From an uncultured Alphaproteobacteria bacterium (GTDB lineage: Bacteria > Pseudomonadota > Alphaproteobacteria > Micavibrionales > Micavibrionaceae): a stretch of 62,417 bases of DNA. The translations under genes and the position numbers were made by a program. The DNA is taken from NCBI GenBank assembly GCA_937923625.1, contig CALDTV010000002.1:1-62417 (forward strand), written 5' to 3'. Each line of letters begins with the position of its first letter. Within the stretch, counting starts at the first letter, position 1. The notes below the pieces were generated by a model that saw nothing but the letters and a program-made list of their open reading frames with translations, was not told the origin of the DNA and made no database searches. Below are positions 27,629-36,627 of the stretch, in pieces.

Positions 27629-28924
27629 ATGACTTCAAGCTTATTTGATACTGCCGAAATGCAAAATGATGCGCCGCGCCCGTTGGCGGACAGGTTGCGC
27701 CCCCGCAAATTATCAGACGTCGCAGGGCAAGATCACCTTGTGGGGTTTGATGGACAACTAACCCGTATGTTGGACGATAAGAATTTATCTTCTATCATTT
27801 TCTGGGGCACGCCAGGGTGTGGAAAAACAACGTTGGCACGTATTTTAGCGGATCACAGCGATCATCATTTTGAACAAATTTCTGCAATTTTTTCTGGCGT
27901 AGCAGATTTAAAAAAATTATTTGAACAAGCAAAATTTCGTCGTCAATCAGGTCAAGGTACATTGTTATTTGTTGATGAAATTCACCGTTTTAATAAATCT
28001 CAACAAGATGCATTTTTACCTGTCATGGAAGACGGTACGATCACCTTAATTGGTGCAACAACAGAAAATCCTTCGTTTGAATTAAACGCCGCCTTATTAT
28101 CGCGTTGCCAAATATTGGTTTTAAAACGCCTTGATGACAACGCGTTGGAAAAACTTTTGGCGCGGGTAGAAAATGATATTGGTCATGAACTTCTCTTAAC
28201 AATAGAAGCGCGCGATGTTTTAAAAACATTAGCGGATGGGGACGGGCGTTATTTGTTGACGATGACAGAGCAAATTTTAACACAAAAAGAAGCGCTGGAT
28301 GTTGACGGGCTTATGCGCATTGTTCAAAAACGCCGCCCTGTTTACGATAAAAAAGATGACAGTCATTATAATTTAATTTCGGCGCTGCATAAATCTGTTC
28401 GTGGCTCGGACGTTAACGCTGCTTTATATTGGTTCGCGCGGATGCTGGCGGGTGGCGAAGATCCTAAATATTTAGCGCGACGCATTACCCGCATGGCGGT
28501 TGAGGATATTGGCTTGGCTGACCCACAGGCGTTGCCACAATGCATTGCGGCGTGGGAAACATTTGAGCGTTTAGGCACACCTGAAGGGGAATTAGCGCTT
28601 GTCCAGGCGTTGATTTATTTGACGACAGCGCCCAAATCAAACGCAGGATATAATGCATATAAAGCCGCGGTGAAAAGCGCGAATGAAACTGGATCATTAA
28701 TGCCACCGAAACATATTCTAAACGCACCCACATCAATGATGAAAGATTTAGGGTATGGCGATAATTATCAATATGATCATGATCAAGAAAATGCTTTTTC
28801 AGGACAAAATTATTTCCCCGATGATATAGAGCGGCAAGAATATTATAACCCTGTCGAACGTGGTTTTGAGCGTGAGATTAAAAAGCGCTTAGATTATTGG
28901 TCGAAGTTGCGGGATAAGCTTTGA
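27629..28924 (+). CDS. rarA: replication-associated recombination ATPase RarA/MgsA
   Basis: AAA+ ATPase acting at stalled replication forks, 431 residues. It starts PLADRLRPRKLSDVAGQDHLVG, with Walker A FWGTPGCGKTTLA, Walker B LLFVDEIHRFNKSQQDAFLP, sensor ATTENPSFELNAALLSRCQ and the helical lid with MTRMAVEDIGLADPQAL-type sequence. The C-terminal tetramer domain ends in DYWSKLRDKL. It is convergent with the UbiB-like gene; only 18 bases separate the stops. Confidence 0.95.
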   Translation: MTSSLFDTAEMQNDAPRPLADRLRPRKLSDVAGQDHLVGFDGQLTRMLDDKNLSSIIFWGTPGCGKTTLARILADHSDHHFEQISAIFSGVADLKKLFEQAKFRRQSGQGTLLFVDEIHRFNKSQQDAFLPVMEDGTITLIGATTENPSFELNAALLSRCQILVLKRLDDNALEKLLARVENDIGHELLLTIEARDVLKTLADGDGRYLLTMTEQILTQKEALDVDGLMRIVQKRRPVYDKKDDSHYNLISALHKSVRGSDVNAALYWFARMLAGGEDPKYLARRITRMAVEDIGLADPQALPQCIAAWETFERLGTPEGELALVQALIYLTTAPKSNAGYNAYKAAVKSANETGSLMPPKHILNAPTSMMKDLGYGDNYQYDHDQENAFSGQNYFPDDIERQEYYNPVERGFEREIKKRLDYWSKLRDKL

Positions 28925-28942
28925 AAAAATAACGCATAATTT

Positions 28943-30295
28943 TTATATGCTTTGCGCTATATCAAATTTTTCTAAGGCATCTGCTTGACGTTGATGGAGG
29001 GTTTTTTCATCAAATCCTTCAATCATTTCGTTGAAAACTTGATACCAATTAATTTCCGCTTTGAGGTGTAAGAATACCGACCCAAGCCCCAATGCGGCAC
29101 GATCCATAAAGACAAATTCACGGGGTATTTGCACGCCAGACCCTAATTTTTTAAGTTTGGTATGGACGCTTTCGGCAATTTCGCGGCCATAAATACCGTT
29201 GGTAACTTCCCCAATAGGGCGTATTTTATCTTCTAATATAGGGCCGTATAAAAAGCGCGCCCATTCAATCAAGATTTCAACTTGTTCCTTAGTGATATCT
29301 TTAAAACCCCATGTTTCAAAAGCATGTACAGATTGTTCGATATCGTTATTTTGTAAGGAGCGATAAAGATCAATCACCGCGCCGACAAAGCTTGCGGGGA
29401 AAACACGCACACAGCCAAAATCCATCAGGTTTATGGTGTGATCTTCGCGCACAGAATAATTCCCCAAATGGGGATCTCCATGAATAACGCCGTAGTAATA
29501 TAGCGGCACATACCATGCGCGGAACATGTTCATCGCAATTTGGTTGCGGTCTTCTAGCGGTGCACCTTTAAAGTTAAGAATTTTTTCGCCCTCTAGCCAA
29601 GTGCTGGAGAGGAGGCGGGAGGTCGATAGATCATCAATAATATCTGGCACGTGGACGTTGGCCTCGTCACGTAACATATAGGCGTAAAGTTTTTCGTATT
29701 TGGCTTCCAAGGTGTAATTAAGTTCTTCGCGCAGGCGTTCTGATAATTCCGCATAAATTTCATCGGTCTTAATGGATTTATCATAGCGGCCATAAATAGA
29801 AAAAAGTAATTTAAGCTGGTTTAAATCTGCTTCAATCGCACTTTGCATGTCAGGATATTGTAACTTACAGGCAATGTTTTGACCGTCATGGGTAACGGCT
29901 TTATGCACTTGCCCTAACGAAGCGGCAGCAATAGCTTCTTGGTCAAATTCTTTAAATTTCCTCTGCCAATCGGCACCGAGTTCAGTTTTTATGCGGCGGC
30001 GGACAAATGACTTGCCCATTGGTGGGGCGTTTGATTGCAAGGTCAAAAAATCATTGGCATATTCAGGGGGTAAAGCTTCGGGAATTGTTGCAAGTATTTG
30101 CCCGACCTTCATTAAAGGCCCTTTTAGGTTACCGAGCGCTTCGGTCAGTTGGCGGGCATGATCATCCCGTTTAATATCAATTCCTAGATATTTTTCTCCA
30201 GCAACGCGTGCCGCTAGCCCCGCCATTGTTGTGGAAACGCGGCCATAGCGCGCCATGCGGTTGCCTATGGAATTCTTTTCTTTTTCTGATGTCAT
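28943..30295 (-). CDS. ABC1/UbiB (AarF) family atypical kinase
   Basis: A protein kinase-like ATPase of the ADCK/UbiB family linked to ubiquinone synthesis, 450 residues from ATG 30295 (MTSEKEKNSIG). A longer frame to 30409 would add 38 hydrophobic residues and overlap the divergent COQ9 start, so I prefer the inner start. The KxGQ extension (PLMKVGQILATIPEALPP), the Ala-rich loop AAASLGQVHKAV, the catalytic HGDPHLGN and the metal site MDFGCVRVF are all present. The C-terminal TM pair of classical UbiB is not obvious, so this is the soluble ADCK-like type. COQ9 lies divergently beside it. Confidence 0.9.
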   Translation of the reverse strand: MTSEKEKNSIGNRMARYGRVSTTMAGLAARVAGEKYLGIDIKRDDHARQLTEALGNLKGPLMKVGQILATIPEALPPEYANDFLTLQSNAPPMGKSFVRRRIKTELGADWQRKFKEFDQEAIAAASLGQVHKAVTHDGQNIACKLQYPDMQSAIEADLNQLKLLFSIYGRYDKSIKTDEIYAELSERLREELNYTLEAKYEKLYAYMLRDEANVHVPDIIDDLSTSRLLSSTWLEGEKILNFKGAPLEDRNQIAMNMFRAWYVPLYYYGVIHGDPHLGNYSVREDHTINLMDFGCVRVFPASFVGAVIDLYRSLQNNDIEQSVHAFETWGFKDITKEQVEILIEWARFLYGPILEDKIRPIGEVTNGIYGREIAESVHTKLKKLGSGVQIPREFVFMDRAALGLGSVFLHLKAEINWYQVFNEMIEGFDEKTLHQRQADALEKFDIAQSI

Positions 30296-30386
30296 AATGG
30301 TAAAATGACCTAAAATGCACCGAAACACCAGTGTTTTTTGGTGACGCTGTCTATACAAAAATAAGGATATAAGGCATATATATAGG

Positions 30387-31046
30387 ATGAAAAAAGATCT
30401 GTGTGACATTCAGGATGAGATTTTGTTAGCGGCGCTTGACGATGTTGCCTTTGACGGGTGGCAATGGCACGTCATTGAAGGGGCAGCCGCAAAAACCGAA
30501 CATGGTGTTGATATGGCAGCCGCAGTTTTCCCAAATAAATTAGAAGATGCCGTAAGGCATTTTTCCAATTGGGCGGATAGGCAAATGTTGGATATGTTAG
30601 AGAGCGCTAATCCACAAGAAATGCGTGTTCGTGACCGTGTGCGCCGCGCCGTCATTGTACGTTTACATGTCTTAGAGCCATATAAGGAAGCCGTACGCGC
30701 GGCGTCAAGCTATTGGCTTATACCAACAAGAAATATTGATGCGGGTAAAATTGTTTGGAAAACAGCGGATCAAATTTGGCAGTGGGCTGGGGATGATAGT
30801 ACTGATTATAATCATTACACCAAGCGATTATTGTTAAGTGGTGTTTTAACGTCAACCACCTTAACGTGGTTAAATGATACTTCGCCAACGCACGATCATA
30901 CGGTTGAATTTTTAGATAGGCGTATTGATGACGTGCTGAAAATTGGTCGTGTTTTTGGCAAAAGTGCAGGAAAAATCATAAGCGGATTAAGCGCCTTTAA
31001 GAAAAAATTTAAAACGCCCTATTGCCCTGATGAAACGAAATTATAG
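30387..31046 (+). CDS. COQ9 family protein
   Basis: A 219-residue ubiquinone biosynthesis accessory protein of the TetR-like COQ9 family. The helical N-terminus (ILLAALDDVAFDGWQW) and the motifs KTEHGVDMAAAVFPN and VRDRVRRAVIVRLHVLEPYKEAVRAA are typical, as is the lipid-binding C-terminal block (AADQIWQWAGDDSTDYNHYTKR pattern, then TLTWLND). In mitochondria COQ9 binds lipid and delivers precursors to Coq7. Its position beside an ABC1 kinase gene supports a quinone role. The DotI-like gene follows 24 bases downstream and may be co-transcribed. Confidence 0.92.
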   Translation: MKKDLCDIQDEILLAALDDVAFDGWQWHVIEGAAAKTEHGVDMAAAVFPNKLEDAVRHFSNWADRQMLDMLESANPQEMRVRDRVRRAVIVRLHVLEPYKEAVRAASSYWLIPTRNIDAGKIVWKTADQIWQWAGDDSTDYNHYTKRLLLSGVLTSTTLTWLNDTSPTHDHTVEFLDRRIDDVLKIGRVFGKSAGKIISGLSAFKKKFKTPYCPDETKL

Positions 31047-31070
31047 AGCGACCATTTAAGAGGAAATCTA

Positions 31071-31712
31071 TTGAAATTTTTTTATGAAAGATTTGTTTAT
31101 CGCTTTGCTTTTCTCATTGCCTTTGGCGGCTTTGTGATGGTTTTGATCTATGCGCTTAAGGAAGAAAAGGCCGTGGATTTACCAGACCAAGTTGTGCCAT
31201 TTGAAGAAACTCTCGGCGCGCCCTTGCTTGGTGGCGTGGGGCCTAATCAAAAAGCGGCGTTGGATAAACCGCATCGTAGCGTGCAAGAAATTCAAGATTG
31301 GGTCAGTCAAATGGTTGCTGATTCTGTCACTTTTGATGATTTCAGCTTTCCGTTGGTGAAGGCGCGGATTAAAGCTTTTTATACGAATACTGGTTTTGAG
31401 CAATATGAATCATATCTTCAAAGCTCGGGCATTTTGGAAAAGCTAAAAGATAGAACGCTCATCCTACAAGGCTTTGTTGAAGGGCCGCCACAATTATTGA
31501 ATGAACGTAATGTTGATGGCTCTTATCGTTGGTTATTTCGTGTGCCACTGGTTGTGAGCTTTATACCCGCAGGCGCAAATTTAAAAACGTCGGCTGTAAA
31601 AAGAAGTATTTCCACCAGCAGATTAAATGTCACGATGCAGGTAAAACGGGTCAATTTTCGGGGTAATTCTGATGCCTTGCAAATTGAAAGTTGGAAAGTT
31701 GGTGTGCGATAA
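31071..31712 (+). CDS. DotI/IcmL-like inner-membrane protein
   Basis: A 213-residue protein with one N-terminal membrane helix (about residues 11-29) and a periplasmic domain. The latter follows the DotI/IcmL/TraM pattern: IQDWVSQMVADSVTFDDFSF, then FYTNTGFEQYESYLQSSGIL and the block DGSYRWLFRVPLVVSF before a strand-rich end. In Legionella DotI is part of the type IVB secretion core, and TraM of IncI plasmids is its conjugation counterpart. The start codon appears to be TTG at 31071, preceded by AGAGGAAAT. No other dot/icm gene is present nearby; it sits between COQ9 and gapR. It may have been recruited for another envelope task or belong to a dispersed system. Confidence 0.7.
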   Translation: MKFFYERFVYRFAFLIAFGGFVMVLIYALKEEKAVDLPDQVVPFEETLGAPLLGGVGPNQKAALDKPHRSVQEIQDWVSQMVADSVTFDDFSFPLVKARIKAFYTNTGFEQYESYLQSSGILEKLKDRTLILQGFVEGPPQLLNERNVDGSYRWLFRVPLVVSFIPAGANLKTSAVKRSISTSRLNVTMQVKRVNFRGNSDALQIESWKVGVR

Positions 31713-31870
31713 AGTAGGGGCATATGGATCTAAGATAAAAATTATCACAAGCCTCTTTTTACGCCGTGGGCAAAACCACAAAAACCACTGGTAATTGACT
31801 TAGAATCGCGCTTAATTGCGAAGATATTAATATAAAAATAATTCATCAAAAATATGTGAGGACACAAAAT

Positions 31871-32161
31871 ATGACCAGCAATGTAGCAGAATTTAAAAGC
31901 GGTGACGGCGAAGCAGGCGAGGATGTTGGCGGTGTTGCTGGCAAACGTTTGCTATCATTCTTTGAACGTATTGAGCGTTTAGAAGAAGAAAAAGCCGCGT
32001 TAGCAGAAGATATCAAGGAAGTTTTTGCCGAAGCAAAAGCAGCTGGTTTTGAAGTGAAAATCATGCGCCGCATCATGAAATTGCGCAAAATGGAAGTTGA
32101 AAAGCGTCAAGAAGAAGATGAACTGCTTAACTTGTACATGGCAGCCATCGGCATGGAATAA
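31871..32161 (+). CDS. gapR: GapR family nucleoid-associated protein (DUF2312)
   Basis: DNA-binding protein of 96 residues, conserved in alphaproteobacteria. In Caulobacter it recognises overtwisted DNA and supports replication. The sequence matches well: VAGKRLLSFFERIERLEEEKAALAEDIKEVFAEAKAAGFE, then RIMKLRKMEVEKRQEEDELLNLYMAAIG. ATG 31871 is chosen because GAGGAC lies ten bases before it; the longer frame from 31856 has no such site. Confidence 0.95.
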   Translation: MTSNVAEFKSGDGEAGEDVGGVAGKRLLSFFERIERLEEEKAALAEDIKEVFAEAKAAGFEVKIMRRIMKLRKMEVEKRQEEDELLNLYMAAIGME

Positions 32162-32499
32162 AGCTCCATTGCCAGAGTCTGGCCGGTCTTAAATTTGGGT
32201 CAGAATATTGCCAATAAGTGGCTTTTCATTTTCTAACCTGATAAGAAAATTTGATTTTTATTTAAAAAATGCGCCTCAGCGAAAGCTGAGGGCTAGATGG
32301 TTTAAAGAAAAAATCTCACCTTTCTTCTTGCTCCCTGATCAGATTATCCCAAACTTGATTTGGAATGTAGAAATGATGTTGCGTAAATTTCCCTTTTGAA
32401 AGGGGCTAATCTGTCGCTTAAACCGTTGAAAAACAACGATTTAATATTTTCATAACGTTTTTTCTATATGATTACCCTAAATCGATAAAAGGGGACAGG
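32162..32499. other. 338-base gene gap with stable hairpins
   Basis: It follows gapR. GCCAG-AGT-CTGGC (32171-32183) may help end gapR. CCTCAGC-GAAA-GCTGAGG (32274-32291) is a 7-bp stem closed by a GNRA tetraloop. A 63-codon frame at 32208-32399 runs across it without a binding site and is probably chance. The right end carries AAAAGGGGACAGG, the ribosome binding site of the next gene. The region could hold a small RNA. Confidence 0.45.
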
Positions 32500-33078
32500 A
32501 TGCAAAAAGCATCGCTATTATCATTACAAGACATTATGAACGACATTGCAGGGCAAAGGCCTGATGCTGTGGCGCAGACTTGTCAAAAAACAGCCAAAAA
32601 GAAAGCGGCGGCAAAGCCATTGGATGAATTACAAGCCTTCATACAGCTTGATCCATTATTGGCAGATTTGCATAAACAATATATGGGTGCCAAAAATAAT
32701 TGTGCTGAATTGGTGCGGGCACATGGAAGCGATGATGTCATGGTTGATGTTGCTATGGATATGGAAGACAGCGCATGGTGCATGATGCAAACGCGTTATC
32801 TGGAAGTGCGCGCCAAACGGGGTTTAATGGAAAAAGCGCAACATTTAATGCGCGTGTCTGAACATGACATGAGGCAAGTCGCTGAAGAAGATTTAAAACA
32901 AGAGCGCAAAAAGCAGTTTGATCTTTATTTGGCGATGCTTGAAATGTTTAAACAACAAAGACAAAAAGAAAGGCGCCTAGATTTAGGCACCTTTGAAGCA
33001 TTATTTGTTCTCCTGATATTTAAAATACTACCTGTGCCAAATAGATTAATAGGGCCAACAGCAAAACTAATAGCCTAG
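32500..33078 (+). CDS. helical protein of unknown function
   Basis: A 192-residue protein, not recognised. AAAAGGGG lies in front of the ATG. It is almost entirely helical and charged, with a Lys/Ala stretch (CQKTAKKKAAAKP) and a Met-rich middle (DDVMVDVAMDMEDSAWCMMQTRYLE). A long coiled-coil-like helix follows (RKKQFDLYLAMLEMFKQQRQKERR). The last 30 residues turn hydrophobic (LFVLLIFKILPVP). A strong hairpin overlaps the codons for residues 157-165, so the hydrophobic tail could be readthrough of a former end. It faces the lipoprotein gene with four bases between stops. Confidence 0.6.
   Translation: MQKASLLSLQDIMNDIAGQRPDAVAQTCQKTAKKKAAAKPLDELQAFIQLDPLLADLHKQYMGAKNNCAELVRAHGSDDVMVDVAMDMEDSAWCMMQTRYLEVRAKRGLMEKAQHLMRVSEHDMRQVAEEDLKQERKKQFDLYLAMLEMFKQQRQKERRLDLGTFEALFVLLIFKILPVPNRLIGPTAKLIA
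32969..32994 (+). other. hairpin inside the 3' end of the 32500 gene
   Basis: AAAGGCGCCTA-GATT-TAGGCACCTTT: ten of eleven pairs match, loop of four. It is terminator-like but lies inside the reading frame and lacks a T-run. Confidence 0.5.
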
Positions 33079-33082
33079 ATTT

Positions 33083-33628
33083 TTAATATCGAGGTCGAGG
33101 ATAATAATCACCTTTTGATGATCGCGTGCGTGTTTGAATATTTCTAGTTCCGGGGGGAAAGGTCATTTGGTCCGCAATGCTTTTAGGAATAGGACGTGAT
33201 GTACACGTTAATTCATTTCTTGACGGCCATATTTGAGGTTTTGCGTCAAAAACTCTTTCACATCTGAAAACCTTACTAAGTGGTCTTGTAATGCTTTTTA
33301 TGTATGAAGGCTCGTTTGTGTGATGCTGATTATGGCTTAATCCTGAATGTGGTGCTGAAGCGGGTGCTGAGACTACTGCCCCTCTGGGTGGATGAACTGG
33401 CACAGCCACTGGTGTTTTCGTGATTGTGATGCCCTCCGAAATACTAAAATCAATATTGGTTCGTGAGCCCGTTACAGTAGGCGGAGTGTAAGTAGAGGAG
33501 TTTGTGCCGGTTGGAGGGAAGGTAGTGCCTGCTGGAGTATGACTGTCTGCGCCTTCTTTTGCTGTGACACAGCCGCCTAATAGGCCTACTAAAGCGAAAG
33601 CTCCTAAAATATTTGATCTTCTTGCCAT
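33083..33628 (-). CDS. putative lipoprotein of unknown function
   Basis: A 181-residue protein with a lipoprotein signal (MARRSNILGAFALVGLLGGC, Cys20 the lipidation site). A Pro/Thr/Ser-rich low-complexity region follows to about residue 115. The C-terminal part is basic, with three Cys (VFRCERVFD, ELTCTSRP), ending in RSSKGDYYPRPRY. AAAGGAA precedes the ATG by about eight bases, and a near-consensus promoter lies 34 bases upstream of the start. It is exported and likely anchored in the outer or inner membrane. I know no family for it. Confidence 0.7.
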   Translation of the reverse strand: MARRSNILGAFALVGLLGGCVTAKEGADSHTPAGTTFPPTGTNSSTYTPPTVTGSRTNIDFSISEGITITKTPVAVPVHPPRGAVVSAPASAPHSGLSHNQHHTNEPSYIKSITRPLSKVFRCERVFDAKPQIWPSRNELTCTSRPIPKSIADQMTFPPGTRNIQTRTRSSKGDYYPRPRY

Positions 33629-33661
33629 TATCTAATTCCTTTACTAAACAAAACTTTCAAC

Positions 33662-33690
33662 TTTATATGCTAAAAATTTAATCAAGTCAA
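33662..33690 (-). promoter_or_regulatory. sigma-70 type promoter for the lipoprotein gene
   Basis: On the minus strand: TTGACT (33690-33685), 17-base spacer, TATAAA (33667-33662). This is one of the best consensus matches in the window. Confidence 0.75.
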
Positions 33691-33725
33691 TAAAGTTATG
33701 TAAATCTTATCTTAAGATCTCTATT

Positions 33726-35660
33726 TTATGCGCGGTTTTTGATGAGATCATCAACCACAGCAGGCTCTGCCAGAGTTGAGGTATCCCCTAAATTATCCAA
33801 ATCATTGGTGGCGATTTTGCGCAAGATACGGCGCATAATTTTGCCTGACCTTGTTTTGGGTAATCCTGATGCCCATTGAATCATGTCAGGGGTGGCAATA
33901 GGGCCGATAATTTTACGCACCAATTGAACGATTTCTTTTTTGATCTCATCCGAAGGTGCATGCCCTTCGCACAACGTTACATAAGCGTAAATACCTTGGC
34001 CTTTAATGTCATGGGGAAAACCAACAACGGCGGCTTCGGCAACGCAATGATGTTCGTCTATCGCGCTTTCAATTTCTGCTGTGCCTAATCGGTGACCAGA
34101 AACATTAATCACATCATCCATGCGTCCCGTAATCCAATAATACCCATCGGCATCGCGGCGTGCGCCATCACCCGTGAAATATTTTCCTGCAAAAGTGGTG
34201 AAATAAGTTTGTTTAAAGCGTTCATGGTCACCATAGAGTGAGCGCATCTGCCCTGGCCAACTATCGAGGATACAAAGCGCCCCTTGTGCTTCGCCGTTTT
34301 GTGGGGTGCCGTCTTTATCAACGATGGCGGGTTGTACGCCAAAAAAAGGTTTACAGGCCGACCCTGGTTTGGTCGCCGTCGCACCGGGAAGGGGGGTGAT
34401 GAGATGCCCCCCTGTTTCGGTTTGCCACCATGTATCAACGATGGGGCATTTGCCGTTCCCAATCACATCATTATACCAATGCCATGCTTCGGCATTAATG
34501 GGCTCGCCCACTGTGCCGAGGATACGAAGCGATGACCGATCTGTTTTTTTGACCAAGTCATCCCCTGCTTTAATTAATGCGCGGATGGCGGTGGGGGCAG
34601 TGTAGAAACTATTAACTTGATGCTTATCCACCACCTGCCAAAAGCGGGAGCAGTCAGGGTAGTTTGGCACGCCTTCAAAAATAAGCGTGGTCGCGCCATT
34701 GGCAAGAGGGCCGTAGACAATATAGCTGTGGCCTGTCACCCAGCCAACATCCGCAGTGCACCAATAAACATCGCCTTGTTTGTAATCAAAAGTTATTTCA
34801 TGCGTGTATGACGCATAAACCAGATATCCGCCCGTGCTATGAAGCGCGCCTTTCGGCTTGCCTGTAGAGCCAGAGGTGTAAAGAATAAAAAGTGGGTCTT
34901 CCGCGCTCATCTCTTCGCAAGGGCAATTATCCGATTGCGTGGTGACATGCTCCTCCCACCAAAGGTCACGATTATCGGTCCAATCAATATCGCCGCCCGT
35001 ACGTTTTAAAACGAAAACACTATGCACGTCGGGGCATTCGGCTAAGGCTTTATCTGTGTTGCTTTTTAGCGGAATTTTCTTTGCGCCGCGTACCCCCTCA
35101 TCGGCGGTAATGACAACGTGGCTGTCACAATCAATAATGCGGTCACGTAATGAATCGGGAGAAAAACCGCCAAAAACAACGCTATGCACCGCGCCTATAC
35201 GCGCGCAAGCCAGCATGGCATAAACGGCCTCTGGCACCATGGGCATATAAATTGTCACGCGGTCACCTTTTTTGACGTTGCGTGATTTTAACGCATTCGC
35301 CAGTTTTGAGACTTCAGTTTTTAACTGCGTGTAAGTAATTTTGGCATCATCATTGGGGTCGTCACCTTCCCAAATAAGGGCAACATCATTGGCTTTAGTT
35401 GGCAAATGGCGATCAACGCAATTATAACAAGCATTTAAAACACCATCTTCATACCATTTGATAGAAACATCTCCTTCAAATGAGGTGTTTTTAATTTTGG
35501 TGGGTATTTGAAACCAATCAAGCCGCGCCCCAATATCTGCCCAAAATGTGTCAGGATCTTTGATTGATTGATCATAAAGGGCGTTATATTTTTGTTCATC
35601 CACGTGCGCCGCGGCGCTCAGGGTTGTAGAGGGAGCATAGGTTTCTTGTTCTTTTGTCAT
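33726..35660 (-). CDS. acs: acetate--CoA ligase (acetyl-CoA synthetase)
   Basis: Converts acetate, ATP and CoA to acetyl-CoA via acetyl-AMP, 644 residues from ATG 35660 ([10 protein letters not shown]). A frame extending to a GTG at 35696 is less likely. Motifs: [11 protein letters not shown] (ATP loop), TWWQTETGG (acyl pocket), [31 protein letters not shown] (hinge region) and [11 protein letters not shown], in which the last Lys is the site acetylated by Pat in other bacteria. It is the last gene of the minus-strand series and 88 bases after the DMT exporter. Confidence 0.97.
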   Translation of the reverse strand: MTKEQETYAPSTTLSAAAHVDEQKYNALYDQSIKDPDTFWADIGARLDWFQIPTKIKNTSFEGDVSIKWYEDGVLNACYNCVDRHLPTKANDVALIWEGDDPNDDAKITYTQLKTEVSKLANALKSRNVKKGDRVTIYMPMVPEAVYAMLACARIGAVHSVVFGGFSPDSLRDRIIDCDSHVVITADEGVRGAKKIPLKSNTDKALAECPDVHSVFVLKRTGGDIDWTDNRDLWWEEHVTTQSDNCPCEEMSAEDPLFILYTSGSTGKPKGALHSTGGYLVYASYTHEITFDYKQGDVYWCTADVGWVTGHSYIVYGPLANGATTLIFEGVPNYPDCSRFWQVVDKHQVNSFYTAPTAIRALIKAGDDLVKKTDRSSLRILGTVGEPINAEAWHWYNDVIGNGKCPIVDTWWQTETGGHLITPLPGATATKPGSACKPFFGVQPAIVDKDGTPQNGEAQGALCILDSWPGQMRSLYGDHERFKQTYFTTFAGKYFTGDGARRDADGYYWITGRMDDVINVSGHRLGTAEIESAIDEHHCVAEAAVVGFPHDIKGQGIYAYVTLCEGHAPSDEIKKEIVQLVRKIIGPIATPDMIQWASGLPKTRSGKIMRRILRKIATNDLDNLGDTSTLAEPAVVDDLIKNRA

Positions 35661-35748
35661 GAGCGTAAATATAGGACGAAAATTGTTTCTTGTCACGATT
35701 CAACGGCTTATGCATAAAAAGCGGCGTAGTTTTTTTTAGAGGATATTG

Positions 35749-36621
35749 CTAAACACGGCCTTTTTCCAACCGACGGAAAGTAATAATAGCAACTCCCATA
35801 ATGGTGAGCGCTCCGCCCACTAAGATAGGCAGTGTTATCGCCTCATTGAGGAATATCGCGCCGATAACCACTGCCAAAAGCGGAATGAGAAGCGTCCATG
35901 GAACCATTTGGCTAACGGGGTGTTTTGCAACCATATTTTGCCAAAGCATGTGGCTGGCTGAAAGTATGACGGCCTGATACATGACCACTAAAATAATAAC
36001 GTCCCACCGCAATGTGCTTGCGGTTTCTATCCATTCTGTGTCTTCGATCAATATGCTTGAAATCAATAAAATTGGAACGCTGGGTAAGCTTAAAAGACAG
36101 ATATAGGTTGCGGGCCTTACATCGCCAATTTTCTTCATGCCTAAATAATTTAATGCCAAAAAGAAGGCGGAAGCAAAAGATAAAACATAGCCAACAGATG
36201 AAATTGCTGCTGATGGCATGCCGAGCAAAACCACAATACCAGATATGCCCAACCCTATACCTGTCCATGTGCGCCAGCCTACGCGCTCTTTTAAAAATAA
36301 CCATCCAATCAATGTGACTAAAATAACACTGGTTTGTAATATGATTGCCATGATACCCGAAGGAACAGTTTGTAACGCAACATATAAAAACCCTTGGTGT
36401 AAGGGGCCCATAAGAACCCCCACCACAGCAATCGTCAGCGCCTTTTTTCTCCCCGGCCATTGTATGAAGGGCAAAAATAAAATCCCCGCCACCATAAAGC
36501 GCATCGTTAAGAGCATAAGCGGGGGAATTTCCGCCACGCCCCATTTAATCGCCACAAAATTGCTTGCCCATATAATAAGGACAAGCAAAATTAAAAAGAT
36601 TGTTTTAGGTGTGAGCGCCAT
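35749..36621 (-). CDS. EamA/DMT superfamily transporter
   Basis: An inner-membrane exporter of the drug/metabolite superfamily, 290 residues with ten predicted helices in two EamA halves. Characteristic pieces: LVLIIWASNFVAIKWGVAEIPP (helix 1), TLIGWLFLKERVGWRTW (end of first half) and AVVIGAIFLNEAITLPILVGGALTIMGV (end of second half). It most resembles the amino-acid metabolite exporters of the RhaT/YdeD type. It starts 6 bases after the LysE gene, so exporters form one unit. The substrate is unknown. Confidence 0.9.
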   Translation of the reverse strand: MALTPKTIFLILLVLIIWASNFVAIKWGVAEIPPLMLLTMRFMVAGILFLPFIQWPGRKKALTIAVVGVLMGPLHQGFLYVALQTVPSGIMAIILQTSVILVTLIGWLFLKERVGWRTWTGIGLGISGIVVLLGMPSAAISSVGYVLSFASAFFLALNYLGMKKIGDVRPATYICLLSLPSVPILLISSILIEDTEWIETASTLRWDVIILVVMYQAVILSASHMLWQNMVAKHPVSQMVPWTLLIPLLAVVIGAIFLNEAITLPILVGGALTIMGVAIITFRRLEKGRV

Positions 36622-36627
36622 TTATGC

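Noticed and set aside
32208-32399. A 63-codon ORF between gapR and the 32500 gene
   Set aside because: No ribosome binding site, no recognisable pattern, and it runs through a GAAA-capped hairpin; more likely untranslated sequence.
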